The notes under the pieces were generated by a model. The model was not told the origin of the DNA. It ran no database searches and saw only the letters and a program-made list of their open reading frames with translations. A stretch of DNA of 64,000 nucleotides from Zeimonas sp964538505 (lineage in GTDB: Bacteria > Pseudomonadota > Gammaproteobacteria > Burkholderiales > Burkholderiaceae_E). The translations under genes were made by a program, and so were the position numbers. How positions within the stretch are numbered: position 1 is the stretch's first letter; every line of letters begins with the position of its first letter. The DNA is taken from positions 9,835 through 73,834 of the forward strand of contig CAZIDY010000014.1 of assembly GCA_964538505.1 (NCBI GenBank). The letters run 5' to 3'. Below are positions 7,085 to 15,755 of the stretch, piece by piece.

Positions 7085-7505
7085 CACTCGAGCGGCTGTC
7101 GGCAGTGCGCCGGTGCGGGCCGCCCCGTGGCTGCGCCTGCGCTCGCAATGCCAAGGCAGCCTGCGCCGTAACGGTGTGCGGGGGCAGCGCTGCGCGCATC
7201 CCGGCGACCTCTGCGGCGCCGAGCCGCGCAGCCTCGGGGTCGGCGCGCGAAGCGCGCTTCGTTTCTCTGACTTGCGGCCGCATGTCTGAGCGGAGCGCGC
7301 GAAGCGCGCGCAGCGAGTTCGGCCGCACGACCCCGAGGCGAGCAGCGAGGGCAGTCGGTGCGAAGCACCGACCGCCGCAGCGGGAGCCGGGATGCGCGCA
7401 GCGCTGCCTCCGCGCGCTCGTTACGGCGCAGGCTGCCTTGGCATTGCGAGCGCAGGCGCAGCCACGGGGCGGCCCGCACCGGCGCACTGCCGACGGCCGC
7501 GAGTG
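7085..7505. repeat. 421-bp long palindromic element between two cytochrome genes
   Basis: A perfect 76-bp inverted repeat (7098-7173 and 7419-7494) bounds the element. Inside it a second perfect pair of 21 bp (7184-7204 / 7387-7407) and a third of 12 bp (7231-7242 / 7328-7339) continue the palindrome, and local hairpins such as GTCGGTGCGAAGCACCGAC lie near the centre. Outer ends read CACTCG/CGAGTG. No target duplication or transposase frame is evident. It fills most of the 511-base gap between the cytochrome c gene and the first dihaem gene. A MITE-like insertion or a very large RNA hairpin that separates two parts of the operon are both possible. Confidence 0.9.
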
Positions 7506-7546
7506 CACCAACCGATAAACGAGAGCGAGCAACAACCGCACGACCG

Positions 7547-7906
7547 TCAACGCACGAAGCGCTCGCCGCGATAGTCCACCATCGGCGCGTCCTGCCGGAT
7601 CGCCGCGCACGCGCGCTTCCATGTCATCACTTCCTCGAGCAGCCGCGCTTCCTCCGCTGCCGTCAGCCGCTGCCCTTCGGCCGGCATCCGGATGAAGAAG
7701 TTGCGCCCCATGTTCGAGTGGAAGAACTCGCCGCGCAGCGGTCCGCGATCGTGCTCGCGCGTCTTCGGTGCCGGATGACAGCCCATGCAGTTCAGCGCGT
7801 AGAGCGTCGACGCCGACGAGCCGGCAGCGCGCTCCTGCGCAAGCGACGGTCCGGCGATGACCAGCGCCGCGAGCGCGCCGCTGAATGCCCTCAGTACGCT
7901 ATGCAC
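7547..7906 (-). CDS. Small periplasmic monohaem cytochrome c
   Basis: 119 residues from a GTG start with a short signal peptide ending near 'SLAQ' (residue 24). One haem site, CMGCH (40-44), and a possible distal Met in 'FIRMPAEG' (Met74) before a C-terminal helix. The GTG is preceded by a GAGA-containing stretch and lies 37 bases after the Ycf48-like gene; earlier in-frame starts would read through that gene. No azurin or amicyanin gene is present in the cluster, so this protein is a candidate electron acceptor for the aralkylamine dehydrogenase or a donor to the dihaem proteins. Confidence 0.78.
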   Translation of the reverse strand: MHSVLRAFSGALAALVIAGPSLAQERAAGSSASTLYALNCMGCHPAPKTREHDRGPLRGEFFHSNMGRNFFIRMPAEGQRLTAAEEARLLEEVMTWKRACAAIRQDAPMVDYRGERFVR

Positions 7907-7943
7907 ACCGACTTCGTCTCCATGCAGGGGTCGATCATCGCGA

Positions 7944-8936
7944 TCAGGGTTGCGGCGGCTCGACGCCGGCGAGGCTGAAAAACAGCGGCTTGCCGTGCGC
8001 GACGAGTGCCGCGGTGTACGCCTGGCGCGTCGGCCGGATCTCGGTGCGCACCGTCGCGCCGCCATCCGTGCTCGCAAGCACGGCGCCGCCGAGCCCGACG
8101 AGAACGAGGCGTCCGTCGGGCAGCCGCACCGCCGACGTGATCGGATTGTCGGTGTCGGTCGCCGTCTGGGTCCACGACTGCCCATCGTCGACGCTGCGCA
8201 GCAGCGTGCCGCTCATGCCCCACAGCAGCAGCGAGCCGTCGGGCGAAGCCATGCCGCCCCACAGCGAGCCGCTGTACGGGATCTCGACCTGCTCGAAGCT
8301 CTCGCCGTCCCGAGATCGGAAGACGCTGCCCATCTCGGCGGCGATCCACGTCGTGCCGCGCGTGTCGGAGAAGATCTGGTACAGATGCACGTCCTCTTCG
8401 CTGACGGTGATTCGCTCCCAGTTCGCGCCGCCGTCGGTGGTGCGCAGCGCGAAGCCGAAGGCACCGACGATCAGCCCGCGTTGCAAGTCGTCGAAATGCA
8501 CCGAGAACAGCACGGCGTCGTTGCCTGCGCTGTGCTGCAGGCGCCAGTGCTCGCCGGCGTCTTCGGTCATGAGCACGATGCCGCCGTGGCCGACCGCCCA
8601 GCCGTTGCGCTCGTCGACGAAATCGAGCGCGGTGAGCGTGACGCGCGTCGGCACCGACTGCGCCTGGCGCCAGCTGCGACCCTCGTCGTCGGACAGCAGG
8701 ATCGTCCCGAAGTCGCCGGCGGCGACGAGACGCGCGCCGGCACGTTCGGCCGCGAGCAGCGGCGCGTGCTCGGGATGGCTCACCTTCTGTGCCTGCACCA
8801 CTGGTTGGGCGGGGGCGCCGGGACCCGTTGCCGCCTTTGCAACGCCGTCGACCGGATCGTCGCCGGCCAGCCCGGAGGCGGCGAGCAACTGCGCAGCGCA
8901 CAGCGCCGCAAACAGCCGTAGAGTGGCTCGTTTCAA
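7944..8936 (-). CDS. Ycf48/BNR-repeat β-propeller-like exported protein
   Basis: 330 residues from a TTG start that overlaps the stop of the preceding gene (TTGA). No ATG fits, and the signal peptide (about 3-21, 'LRLFAALCAAQLLAASG') begins right after this codon. About six Asp-box-like repeats follow ('SDDEGRSW', 'TEDAGEHW', 'TTDGGANW', 'SRDGES', 'SVDDGQSW', 'STDGGATV'), as in Ycf48 and BNR proteins. Ycf48 helps assemble photosystem II, but proteobacterial members are repeatedly found with DUF1302, DUF1329 and RND genes, as here. A periplasmic assembly or scaffold role for that envelope system is inferred. Confidence 0.82.
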   Translation of the reverse strand: MKRATLRLFAALCAAQLLAASGLAGDDPVDGVAKAATGPGAPAQPVVQAQKVSHPEHAPLLAAERAGARLVAAGDFGTILLSDDEGRSWRQAQSVPTRVTLTALDFVDERNGWAVGHGGIVLMTEDAGEHWRLQHSAGNDAVLFSVHFDDLQRGLIVGAFGFALRTTDGGANWERITVSEEDVHLYQIFSDTRGTTWIAAEMGSVFRSRDGESFEQVEIPYSGSLWGGMASPDGSLLLWGMSGTLLRSVDDGQSWTQTATDTDNPITSAVRLPDGRLVLVGLGGAVLASTDGGATVRTEIRPTRQAYTAALVAHGKPLFFSLAGVEPPQP

Positions 8937-9418
8937 GATTCGCCTGCCTGTTCGGGATCGTGCGGATAGGCGCTGGCGAAAGCCTGTACGCGTGCGCCTT
9001 CGGCCGCTTCCTCGTCGATTTCGAGCGCTGTGCACAGCCGCTGCAGCAGATCGAGCTCGAATGCGGCGAGCCGGCCGTCGCTGTAGACGACCTCCCACAG
9101 CATGCGCAGCACTTCGACGCGTTCCGCCCCGTCGAAGCTCTCGCGCACCGCATGCGCGAAGATCCAGTCGTCGAGGTTCTCCGCATAGCGGGCCTCGGCC
9201 TCCGCGACCAGGCTATGTACTTCATCCTCGGCGAGCCCGAAGCGTTCGCGCAGCAGCCTTGCCACGGCAGCGCGTTCGCTGCTGCCGGCGTTGCGGTCGA
9301 TGTGCGCGGCTTCGACGAGCAGCGCCGCCACCGCGACCTCCCTGCGCTCGCCCGCCGCGGCGGCCGTGGGCGGAGCGGTCGGTTCCTTCGACAGGCGGAC
9401 GATCAGGCTTTCGAACAC
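8933..9418 (-). CDS. TerB-family (COG4103-like) protein
   Basis: 161 residues, all helical by composition, no signal peptide. It carries the TerB-like acidic repeat pattern 'ALLVEAAHIDRNAGSSERAAV...FGL' and, later, 'MLWEVVYSDGRLAAFELDLLQRLCTALEI'. TerB proteins bind Ca2+ and are linked to tellurite resistance and membrane stress; this short stand-alone form is of unknown function and probably cytoplasmic. It sits 27 bases after the RND gene and overlaps the Ycf48-like gene, so it likely works with the envelope system rather than in tellurite resistance. Confidence 0.75.
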   Translation of the reverse strand: MFESLIVRLSKEPTAPPTAAAAGERREVAVAALLVEAAHIDRNAGSSERAAVARLLRERFGLAEDEVHSLVAEAEARYAENLDDWIFAHAVRESFDGAERVEVLRMLWEVVYSDGRLAAFELDLLQRLCTALEIDEEAAEGARVQAFASAYPHDPEQAGES

Positions 9419-9445
9419 GGGGGCACCTGCGACGCGGTGGCGCTT

Positions 9446-11806
9446 TCAGTGGACGAGGAAGGGCGCACGCACCGGGCGGCGCCGCGGGATCAGCACGTCG
9501 AGCGTGACGGCGATCGCCGGCAGCAGCGTGATCGCCATGAACATGTTCACCATGAACATGAAGGTCAGCAGCATCCCCATGTCGGCCTGGAACTTCAGCG
9601 TCGAGAACGACCAGGTGGCCACGCCCACCGACAGCGTGATCGCGGTGAACACGGTCGCGTTGCCGGTTTCCATCAGTGCCTGCCGGAACGCGACCGTGAT
9701 GTTCGCGCCGTGCGCCAGGTGCAGTTGCAGCCGGTTGTAGATGTAGAACGCGTAGTCGACGCCGATGCCGACGGCGAGCACCATCACCGGCAGCGTCGCC
9801 ACGGTGAGCCCGATGTCGAGCTCCTTCATGAACCAGTAGCCGAGGAAGGTCGCGAGCGTGAGCGGCATGCAGCACGCAAGCATCGCGCGCCAGTCGCGGT
9901 AGGTGAAGAACACGAGCGCGACGATCGTCAGGTAGACGTAGAGCATCATCGGCAGCTCGGTCGTCTCGAGCACCTCGTTGGTCGCCGCCTGCACGCCGAC
10001 GTTGCCGCTGGCCAGGCGCATCGTCACGCCGGGCATGTGCTCGGCATCGCGGAACGCGTGAACGGCGGCAATCACTTCCTTGACCGTCGTCGCCTTGTGA
10101 TCGGTGAGGAAGATGTTCACCGGCAGCACCGTGCAGCCGGGATTGAAGAGGCCGGTTCCTTCCGGAATCAGGCCGACCGAGTTCGCGAGCGAGCGCTCGT
10201 CCGCCGCGAGCGCAGTCCACTTCGGGTGGCCCTCGTTCGTTCCCGCATAGGCCTGCTTGCCGAGTTGCGCGACCGAGGCGACCGAGATCACGCCGGGCGT
10301 GTTCTGCATCTGCCAGGCGAACTGGTCGATGTGCATCATCACCGCTTGCTGGTAGCAGCCGTCCTTCGGTGCCTGGAAGACGACGGTGAGCACGTCGAGC
10401 CCGAGGTCGAAGCTCGCGACGATCGACGCGGAGTCCTGGTTGAAACGCGAATCGGCGCGCAGCTCCGGAGCGCCCGACGCGAGGTGGCCGACGTGCCGGT
10501 GCTGGCTCTGCTGGAACGCGACGGCGAAGAGCAGCGCGCCGACCAGTGTTCCGATGAGCGCATTGCGCGGCTTCCCGATGCCGCCGAGCCATGCCATTAC
10601 GCGCTCGCGCCGCTCGCGCAGCCGCTTCATGCGCGCGATGTAGTCGTTGTCGAAGTGCAGGTACGACGCGGAGATCGGCAGCATCACCAGGTTGGTGACG
10701 ATCTTGTAGGCGACGCCGATCGACGCGGTGATGCCGAGCTCGCGGATCATCGGAATCGGGATCAGCGTCAGCGTCGCGAAGCCGACGAATGCGGTGATGA
10801 GCGCCATCGACCCGGGGATCAGCAGTCCGGTGAATGCACGTCGGGCGGCGGTATCGCTGTCGGCGCCGCCGCAGGTCTCCTTGACGATGTAGTTGATCTG
10901 CTGCACGCCGTGCGAGACGCCGATCGCGAACACGAGGAAGGGCACGAGCACGGCGAGCGGATCGAGCCCGTAGCCGAGCAGCCGCAGCGTGCCGAACTGC
11001 CAGATCACCGAGACCAGCGAGCAGCCCAGCGTGATCAGCGTCAGGCGCCACGAACGGCAGTAGATCCACACGGACAGCGCCGTGAGCAGGAAGGCGAGCG
11101 CGAAGAAGCGCACGACGCTGGTCGCGCCGTCGGCGATGTCGCCGACCTGCTTGGCGAAGCCGATGATCTGGATCTCGTAGCCGGCGTCTTCGTGCCCGCC
11201 GCGCACCTCCTGCTCGATGCGCTCTGCGAAGTCGAGATAGTCGAGCTTCTGCCCGGTGGCGCGGTCGGTCTCGAGCAGGTCGGCGACGACCATCGCACCG
11301 GCGTTGTCGGTGGAGACCAGCGTGCCGATGTAGCCGCCGGCGAGCGCGTTCTGCCGGATGCGCTCGATGCGCCCGTCGTCGAGGCGATCCGGGGTGATGT
11401 CGCCACCGATGACGTCCTCGGCTTTGAAGCCCTCCTCGGTGACGCCGAGCACGCGGGTGTTCGGCGTCCACAGCGAGGTTACCGTCCGCCGGTCGATTCC
11501 CGGCAGGAACATCACCGACTGCGTGACGTCGTAGAGCTTGCGCAGACCCGGTGCGCTCCAGATCTCGCCGTCGCGCGCGCGCACGACGACGATGATCCGG
11601 TTTGCGCCGAAGACCTCGTCACGGAACTCGAAGAAGGTACGGATGTACTCGTGGTGCTGCGGCAGCTGCTTGTCGAAGCCGGCGTCCATGTGGAGCCGGC
11701 TCGCGAACACCCCCATCACCACGGTGAACACCGCGAGCAGCAGGAGCACGAGACCCCGATGACCGAACAGCAGGCGCTGGAGACGTTCGACGCTGCGGGC
11801 GATCAT
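9446..11806 (-). CDS. RND/MMPL-family transporter (hydrophobe exporter type)
   Basis: 786 residues. One N-terminal TM helix (about 16-34) is followed by a large periplasmic domain, a five-to-six helix sterol-sensing-like block near 210-400, a second periplasmic domain, and a final helical block ending about residue 775 ('FMFMVNMFMAITLLPAIAV'). This MMPL/HAE3 layout is seen in lipid and hydrophobic compound transporters, not in drug pumps with MFP and OMF partners. Neighbouring DUF1302 (outer-membrane barrel), DUF1329 and Ycf48-like genes form a recurrent set with this transporter. Movement of a hydrophobic substrate or lipid across the envelope is inferred; direction and substrate are unknown. 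Confidence 0.85.
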   Translation of the reverse strand: MIARSVERLQRLLFGHRGLVLLLLAVFTVVMGVFASRLHMDAGFDKQLPQHHEYIRTFFEFRDEVFGANRIIVVVRARDGEIWSAPGLRKLYDVTQSVMFLPGIDRRTVTSLWTPNTRVLGVTEEGFKAEDVIGGDITPDRLDDGRIERIRQNALAGGYIGTLVSTDNAGAMVVADLLETDRATGQKLDYLDFAERIEQEVRGGHEDAGYEIQIIGFAKQVGDIADGATSVVRFFALAFLLTALSVWIYCRSWRLTLITLGCSLVSVIWQFGTLRLLGYGLDPLAVLVPFLVFAIGVSHGVQQINYIVKETCGGADSDTAARRAFTGLLIPGSMALITAFVGFATLTLIPIPMIRELGITASIGVAYKIVTNLVMLPISASYLHFDNDYIARMKRLRERRERVMAWLGGIGKPRNALIGTLVGALLFAVAFQQSQHRHVGHLASGAPELRADSRFNQDSASIVASFDLGLDVLTVVFQAPKDGCYQQAVMMHIDQFAWQMQNTPGVISVASVAQLGKQAYAGTNEGHPKWTALAADERSLANSVGLIPEGTGLFNPGCTVLPVNIFLTDHKATTVKEVIAAVHAFRDAEHMPGVTMRLASGNVGVQAATNEVLETTELPMMLYVYLTIVALVFFTYRDWRAMLACCMPLTLATFLGYWFMKELDIGLTVATLPVMVLAVGIGVDYAFYIYNRLQLHLAHGANITVAFRQALMETGNATVFTAITLSVGVATWSFSTLKFQADMGMLLTFMFMVNMFMAITLLPAIAVTLDVLIPRRRPVRAPFLVH

Positions 11807-11833
11807 CGGGTGCCACCTGGGATTGCGGAAGAA

Positions 11834-13756
11834 TCAGAACGAGAGCGACGTGACGATCGAGAGAAAATCGCGATCCTTCATCGTGTTGTTGGTGCCGCCG
11901 CCCCAGAAGCGCGTGTATCCGATACCCGCCTTCCATTTGTCGGAGCGGTTGAAGTTCAGCGACAGCGTCGTCGCCTTGCGACCCTCGACGAACGGCGTCG
12001 CGCTGGGCGAAGTGCCGTGGAAGTCCCAGGCCACATCGAGCTGAGGCATTACGTTCCAGCCGCTGTCGCCGACGTTGGCGTAGGTGAGTCCGGTGGAGAA
12101 GACCATGCCCGCCGAGGTCTTGTCGGGCAGCGAGTAGTCGTTCAGCAGGTACGGGACGCGTCCGGAGCGATCGAGGCTGGGGAAGTGGGCGATCGCCATC
12201 TCGCCGATGAAGTAGCCTTCTGCGGCGCCGAGGGTGCCGATCATTCCGCCGAGATCGGACGGCGCCAGCAGCCGGAAGCCGGTCAGGTGCGCCTGCCACT
12301 TCTTCTCGGTGACGAAACCGCGGCTGACTTTACCGACGTACTCGAAGACCGAGAACTTTCCGTCCGCGAGGACCGTCGGATCCATGGCCACGCTTTCCTT
12401 GGGCCGGTACGACAGTTCGGCGCCGACGGCCCACTTTCCGATTCCGGTGCTCGCCGAAACGCCGAACACGTTGCGGTTCTCGCCATAGTCGACGTAGTAC
12501 GCCAGGCCCGCGACGTTCTCCGTGAAGCGCGCGGGGTCGAAAACGAAGCCGAGCGTCGGCAGCTTGTCGTGGTAGCGGATCCAGTAGACGCCGTATTCGG
12601 TGTCCGAGCCGTCGGGAATCCAGCGCGCGGCCAGGCCGAACTGGCCGGAATCCTTCGGTTCGTTCGTGGCCAGCGGGTTGGTGAGGGTCGGCAGTGGTCC
12701 CCACATGCTCGATGCTGTCGCGCTGCCCGCAGCCAGTTCGGCGGGCGTGAAACGCTGGCCCGTCAGCGGATTGATCGTTCCGATGTCGCCGACGGTTCCG
12801 GGAGGTAGATAGCCCGGGTCACCGGGCGACACCCCAAGGACCTTGTCGAGCGTCGTCGAGTTGACGAAGGCGTTCCGTGCGCCCTTGCCGAGCACATCCG
12901 CGGGCGAGAAGAAGGTGCCGACCGGATCGAAGGTGAAGGCGTTCCAGCGGAACTGGTAGTAGCCCTCGACGCTCAGTCCGTCGGCGACGTTCGCGTTCAG
13001 CGAGATCATCGGCGCCGGCTTGAAGATCTCCTTCAGCTGCGTGCCCGGCACGTGGAAGTTCTGCAGGTTGATGGCGTTCGTAACGTTCACGCCACCGTAG
13101 ATGAAGATGTCTTCGCCCCAACTGATCACCTGGTTGCCGAAGCGCACCTTGACCGGCCGTTCGGCGATCTCGAATTCCTTCGCGATCCAGGCGTCGAGCC
13201 AGGTGAACTTGTCGACCGCCACCGCATGCGCCCTCGGGTCGAGCGGTGTGCGTCGCGTGTCGTCGACCTTCCAGTCCTTGAACCAGGTGGCGCGCAGCAT
13301 CGCGCTCCACTGGTTGGGGCCGTGCAGGATGAGCTCATGCGTGCCTTTGAGCGCCGCGGAGACGATATCCCCCTTCTTGTAATTCAGGTTTCCATCGTCG
13401 GTCTGCAGGTAGTTGAAGTTCGGGTCGGCTGTGGCGAAACCCGCACCGTAAAAGGCGTTCGCACGATTCTCGAGCTGACTCGTCGTCGGAGAAGTACCGC
13501 CGTTGTCGTTGCTGATGATGCTGCGATCGGTGCCCTGGAGACGCTTCATTACGCCGAACGAGATCGTCGAATCGAAGCTCCCCCGAATGGTGTCGTTCTC
13601 GAAGCGGAATGCATGTGCTGGCGTACTGACCAGACCGGCAGCCAGCGCTGCAATTGCGACCGTCACGGCATGTGCAGCGGCGGTCGGCCGAAGCGCGGTG
13701 CGCTTCGTGGTTGCGGGCCGCGCGCTCGCGGCACCACCGTTCTTCTTCGTCATCAC
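11834..13756 (-). CDS. DUF1302 outer-membrane β-barrel protein
   Basis: 640 residues with a long signal peptide (cleavage after about 'PAHA', near residue 49). The mature part begins 'FRFENDTIRGSFDSTISFG', typical of DUF1302, and is rich in alternating aromatic and polar strands. The chain ends in Phe ('VTSLSF'), the usual signature for insertion by the Bam complex. DUF1302 and DUF1329 proteins are usually encoded side by side in proteobacterial gene sets for degradation of hydrophobic compounds, with the RND gene downstream as here. It is probably an outer-membrane channel or docking site. The start was chosen for the signal peptide. Confidence 0.88.
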   Translation of the reverse strand: MMTKKNGGAASARPATTKRTALRPTAAAHAVTVAIAALAAGLVSTPAHAFRFENDTIRGSFDSTISFGVMKRLQGTDRSIISNDNGGTSPTTSQLENRANAFYGAGFATADPNFNYLQTDDGNLNYKKGDIVSAALKGTHELILHGPNQWSAMLRATWFKDWKVDDTRRTPLDPRAHAVAVDKFTWLDAWIAKEFEIAERPVKVRFGNQVISWGEDIFIYGGVNVTNAINLQNFHVPGTQLKEIFKPAPMISLNANVADGLSVEGYYQFRWNAFTFDPVGTFFSPADVLGKGARNAFVNSTTLDKVLGVSPGDPGYLPPGTVGDIGTINPLTGQRFTPAELAAGSATASSMWGPLPTLTNPLATNEPKDSGQFGLAARWIPDGSDTEYGVYWIRYHDKLPTLGFVFDPARFTENVAGLAYYVDYGENRNVFGVSASTGIGKWAVGAELSYRPKESVAMDPTVLADGKFSVFEYVGKVSRGFVTEKKWQAHLTGFRLLAPSDLGGMIGTLGAAEGYFIGEMAIAHFPSLDRSGRVPYLLNDYSLPDKTSAGMVFSTGLTYANVGDSGWNVMPQLDVAWDFHGTSPSATPFVEGRKATTLSLNFNRSDKWKAGIGYTRFWGGGTNNTMKDRDFLSIVTSLSF

Positions 13757-13841
13757 ACCTGTTCTCCCCGTTTTTCGCTCTGTTGCCGGTCGCGCCGGCT
13801 GCGCTTCCTTCCGCGTAAACCTCTGGTCGTACTACTCGCGT

Positions 13842-15206
13842 TCAACGTTCGCCGCGGCGACGCAGTTCGCTCGGGCTGAACATGTTCGGATTGATGCGCC
13901 CTTCGCGGCCGGCGAGCCAGTCGGTGGGCGGGTGCTCCTGCGTGGCCGTCTCGGCGATGTAGCGGCCGACGTTCAGGTCATAGCCGACGAACTCCTGGCT
14001 CACGCAGGCCGGGATCTCGGGTGCGACCCACAGACTCGATTCCTGCACGCGCCAGATCTTTCCCTGCGCGTCGTAGAGATCGGTGAGCAGCATCCCCCAG
14101 CTGTCCTCGTCGAGGTACATCACGCGCTTCGGGAAGATGTGGCGCATGCCCTCCTTCAGCGTCGCCTCGACGACCCAGACGCGGTGCAGCTCGTAGCGCA
14201 TCAGGTCGCGGTTGACGTAGTCGGGCAGGTAGATGTCCTTGTACTTGCGGCTCTTGTCGATCAGCTTCCAGCTGTTGTACGGAACGTAGAGTTCCTTCTT
14301 GCCGACGAGCTTCCAGTCGTAGCGGTCCATCGCGCCGGCGTACATCGGATACTGGTCGACCGTCTCGAGGTTCTCGTAGCCGGGCACCGGGTTGTCGTAG
14401 GCGAACGACGGCGCGCGACGCACGCGGCGCTGGCCGGGGAAGTACAGCCATGCGTCGGAACCGCGGTCGAGCCACCAGTGCACGAGGATCATCTCGCCCG
14501 CGCGGGCCGGCGGGGAGACGACCTCGTTGAGGATCCTCGCCTCGCTCTTGTTCACGTCGTCGAAGCTCTTCGTCGCCGCGTCGTGCAGCGGAAAGACGAC
14601 CCACTGGCGCTGCGCCAGCTCGCTGAAGTCGCCGCTTCTGGCCGAGAAGAGCGTCGAGTAGTGCTCGATGCGTCCCTCGCCCTGGTACTTCAGCTTGAAG
14701 TTCCAGATGGCCTCCGCGCCGCTCTTCGGGATCGGGAACACCACGCCGCCGCCGACCGCGTTCTCTAGCTCCCAGCCGCCTTCCTTCAGGCGCGCGACGC
14801 GCGTGTTCTCCGCGGTGCGCTGGTAGACGCTGTCGGCGTAGCCGCACGAGCGGTGCGTCGGATAGACGTCCATCCGGTAGCCGGGCAGCGTGCGGATCAG
14901 CGTCTGCTGGCCTTCGGAGAGCTTGTCCTTGTGCTGATCGACGTTGGAGGCGTCGATCGAGAACAGCACCTTGTCGTTCTTGTACGGATCGATTCGCGGC
15001 TCACCGGGCTTCCAGCCGGCCGGCATCGTCGTGATGCCGCCGTCCCACGCGGGAATCGTGCCTTCCTTGTTGCCTGCCTTCTCGGCGCCCATCGGCGTGA
15101 GGTCCTTGCCGAGCCGTGCGGCTTCGGCTTCGGGGACGACAGCCGTCGCGGGTGCACAGGCCAGTGCGAGCGCGAGCGCAGCGCACAGCGGTTTCATTGC
15201 CTTCAT
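13842..15206 (-). CDS. DUF1329 periplasmic protein (LolA/LolB-like fold family)
   Basis: 454 residues with a Sec signal peptide (about 1-22, 'ALALALACAPATA'). The mature start 'EAARLGKDLTPMGAEKAGN' and the later 'GRRVRRAPSFAYDNPVPG'-like segment (here 'GQRRVRRAPSFAYDNP') are hallmarks of DUF1329. Structures of family members resemble LolB-type lipoprotein carriers, which fits handling of a hydrophobic ligand between the RND protein and the DUF1302 barrel. It begins 9 bases after the small amine dehydrogenase subunit gene, which ties the envelope set to the amine dehydrogenase operon. Confidence 0.9.
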   Translation of the reverse strand: MKAMKPLCAALALALACAPATAVVPEAEAARLGKDLTPMGAEKAGNKEGTIPAWDGGITTMPAGWKPGEPRIDPYKNDKVLFSIDASNVDQHKDKLSEGQQTLIRTLPGYRMDVYPTHRSCGYADSVYQRTAENTRVARLKEGGWELENAVGGGVVFPIPKSGAEAIWNFKLKYQGEGRIEHYSTLFSARSGDFSELAQRQWVVFPLHDAATKSFDDVNKSEARILNEVVSPPARAGEMILVHWWLDRGSDAWLYFPGQRRVRRAPSFAYDNPVPGYENLETVDQYPMYAGAMDRYDWKLVGKKELYVPYNSWKLIDKSRKYKDIYLPDYVNRDLMRYELHRVWVVEATLKEGMRHIFPKRVMYLDEDSWGMLLTDLYDAQGKIWRVQESSLWVAPEIPACVSQEFVGYDLNVGRYIAETATQEHPPTDWLAGREGRINPNMFSPSELRRRGER

Positions 15207-15215
15207 GTCTCCTCC

Positions 15216-15755
15216 CTAGGATTTTTCCGCGACGCCGACGATCAGCGACGCGGTGCAATGGAACATCGTGCTGGTGCTGCCCATGCACCAGTTGATGTCG
15301 TTGTGCAGCGTGATGCGGTACGCGGGCCGTTCGCCGAGATTGGTGTTGCACAGGCATCGCCCGCACGCGTTCTTGCCGCAGCAGTCGAAGTAGCTGACGA
15401 GGTAGTCCTTGCCGTCCGCGGGATTGCGGCAGGTGCCGATCCACGAAACCTTCGACGGCTCGGTGCCCGGCGGGCACGCGTTCACGGTGCCGCCGCAGCA
15501 CGAGCAGAGGAAGCCATCTACACCGCAGTACTTCCAGTAGTCGCACTGCGTGTCGTCGGTCTGCACGCCGTTGGCCGGCTTCGCTGCGCCGCCGTGCCCG
15601 GAGGCGGCGTGCGCGGTGCGATCGAAGGGCAGCACCGGCACCACGACCGATGCGCCGACGAGCAGCCGTCCCAGTCGCGCGATCGCCGAGCGGCGCGACG
15701 TGCGTTGCGCGGCTGCGCGCGTCGAACGTTCGAATACGGCATCGAACCAGCTCAT
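15216..15755 (-). CDS. aauA: Aralkylamine dehydrogenase small (TTQ-bearing) subunit precursor
   Basis: 179 residues. A twin-arginine type leader ('SRRSAIARLGRLLVG', residues 20-34) precedes a cysteine-rich mature domain with 14 Cys after residue 70, as in the disulfide-knotted MADH/AADH small subunit. The two Trp that form tryptophan tryptophylquinone are Trp105 ('VSWIGTC') and Trp156 ('DINWCMG'), 51 residues apart as in both known enzymes. The catalytic Asp is Asp124 ('YFDCCG'), 19 after the first Trp. The product oxidises primary amines to aldehyde and ammonia in the periplasm and passes electrons to a copper protein or cytochrome. ATGA overlap with mauD. Confidence 0.93.
   Translation of the reverse strand: MSWFDAVFERSTRAAAQRTSRRSAIARLGRLLVGASVVVPVLPFDRTAHAASGHGGAAKPANGVQTDDTQCDYWKYCGVDGFLCSCCGGTVNACPPGTEPSKVSWIGTCRNPADGKDYLVSYFDCCGKNACGRCLCNTNLGERPAYRITLHNDINWCMGSTSTMFHCTASLIVGVAEKS

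Noticed and set aside
7085..7505. Coding frames on both strands within the palindrome
   Set aside because: The frames on opposite strands encode the same short peptides only because the DNA is palindromic; no start signals or domains.
8933..9418. Tellurite resistance determinant
   Set aside because: Only a stand-alone TerB-like domain is present, without terZ, terA, terC or terD; context ties it to the envelope transporter.
8789..12808. 1339-codon open frame on the plus strand
   Set aside because: It is antisense to the TerB, RND and DUF1302 genes, has a His/Arg/Asp/Gln-rich composition typical of a high-GC shadow frame, and matches no domain.
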